64,000 nucleotides of DNA, taken from Ampullaceana balthica (lineage: Eukaryota > Mollusca > Gastropoda > Lymnaeidae). The notes below the pieces were generated by a model. It saw only the letters and a list, made by a program, of their open reading frames with translations. It had not been told where the DNA came from and searched no databases. The position numbers and the translations under genes are program-made. Where the stretch lies: assembly GCA_944989445.1 (NCBI GenBank), contig CALYLW010000313.1, positions 466,501 to 530,500 of the forward strand. The letters are read 5' to 3'. Positions 63,546 to 64,000 of this stretch are shown one piece after another. The first letter of the stretch is position 1, and each line of letters starts with the position of its first letter.

Positions 63546-64000
63546 GGTTAACAGGTTTAAGGGAGGACACTTTTTTTTAAACTCGCGCTGTGAAGCGTGT
63601 CACTGCACGGGGAAGGAATTTTGTAACGGTTAAATTCTTATTTGTCTGAGCGACGGCTTGTAACCCGCCTTTTAGGACCATGGGTTGGAGTGCAGCGGTG
63701 GCTGGCAGAACTGTGCATGGAAAAGAGGGAAACTGAATTAATTAGTGGGGGGGAGGGTGGCGTGTTTTTTCGGTGTTTTTCTTTCAAGTTTATTTTGTGT
63801 TTGTGTCAGTTTTATTGTTTGTGTGTATGTTCGGTCGTATGTATATCTGGTCGTCGTGTGTGTCTGTCTTTATGTTTGACAGGCTGTATCTGTCTATATT
63901 TATGTTTTGGCCTTCTTGTATGTGTCTATCTTTATGTTTGGCGGGCTGTATGTTTCTGTATTTATGTTTGGCTGGCTGTATGTTTCTGTATTTATGTTTA
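63546..64000. other. Unassigned right edge
   Basis: GT-rich; 63865-64000 holds about four copies of a unit of about 32 bases (tttatgtttggcnggctgta). No coding signal. Confidence 0.6.

Overview
This is a repeat-saturated, AT-rich animal genome window. Split exons with GT-AG junctions, many hAT, Helitron and LINE copies, and several families of minisatellite DNA rule out a prokaryote. The repeat mix (ZMYM1-type hAT transposases, RTE/CR1-like LINE tails with ATT tails, short Helitrons) suggests a lophotrochozoan, perhaps a gastropod mollusc; that placement is inference only.

One host gene is readable. It lies on the minus strand from about 36960 down past 3218 and leaves the window on the left. 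Six exons were assembled by hand: 36859-36901 (start codon and signal peptide, behind a TATA box), 11143-11298, 10485-10625, 4781-4872, 4161-4263 and 3218-3430. They encode a signal peptide, a Reeler domain and the first part of a DOMON domain, the architecture of ferric-chelate reductase 1 (FRRS1/SDR2). Intron 1 is about 25.6 kb and holds most of the mobile DNA of the window. One junction (exon 3 to exon 4) does not keep phase, so a micro-exon or a defect lies there. A second host gene may begin on the plus strand near 50.5 kb (first coding exon 50740-50766), with no further exon recognised.

Layout: 1-2606, 26-bp satellite (in the intron after exon 6); 3.0-11.3 kb, exons 2-6 among minisatellites and a nested hAT (7351-9473 holding a Helitron and a pogo-like foldback); 11.3-15.1 kb, MITEs, a LINE tail and Helitrons joined head to tail; 16.0-17.6 kb, 34-bp array; 18.4-20.2 kb, 84-bp array; 20.3-23.0 kb, small hAT elements with exact 8-bp target duplications; 23-31 kb, a Helitron, a G-rich MITE family and a broken hAT transposase; 31.4-34.8 and 37.1-40.5 kb, two large nested hAT elements; 35.0-36.1 kb, an array of CRE-like TGACGTCA octamers about 1 kb inside intron 1; 42-60 kb, intergenic or intronic DNA with more arrays (42-bp array with 424-bp higher-order period at 47.5-48.9 kb; a 42/49-bp array at 53.8-56.9 kb split by a SINE and a hAT); 61.3-63.0 kb, a decayed LINE reverse transcriptase.

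I found no RNA gene, CRISPR array or prokaryote-style system. The long open frames of the window are mostly translations of tandem repeats.
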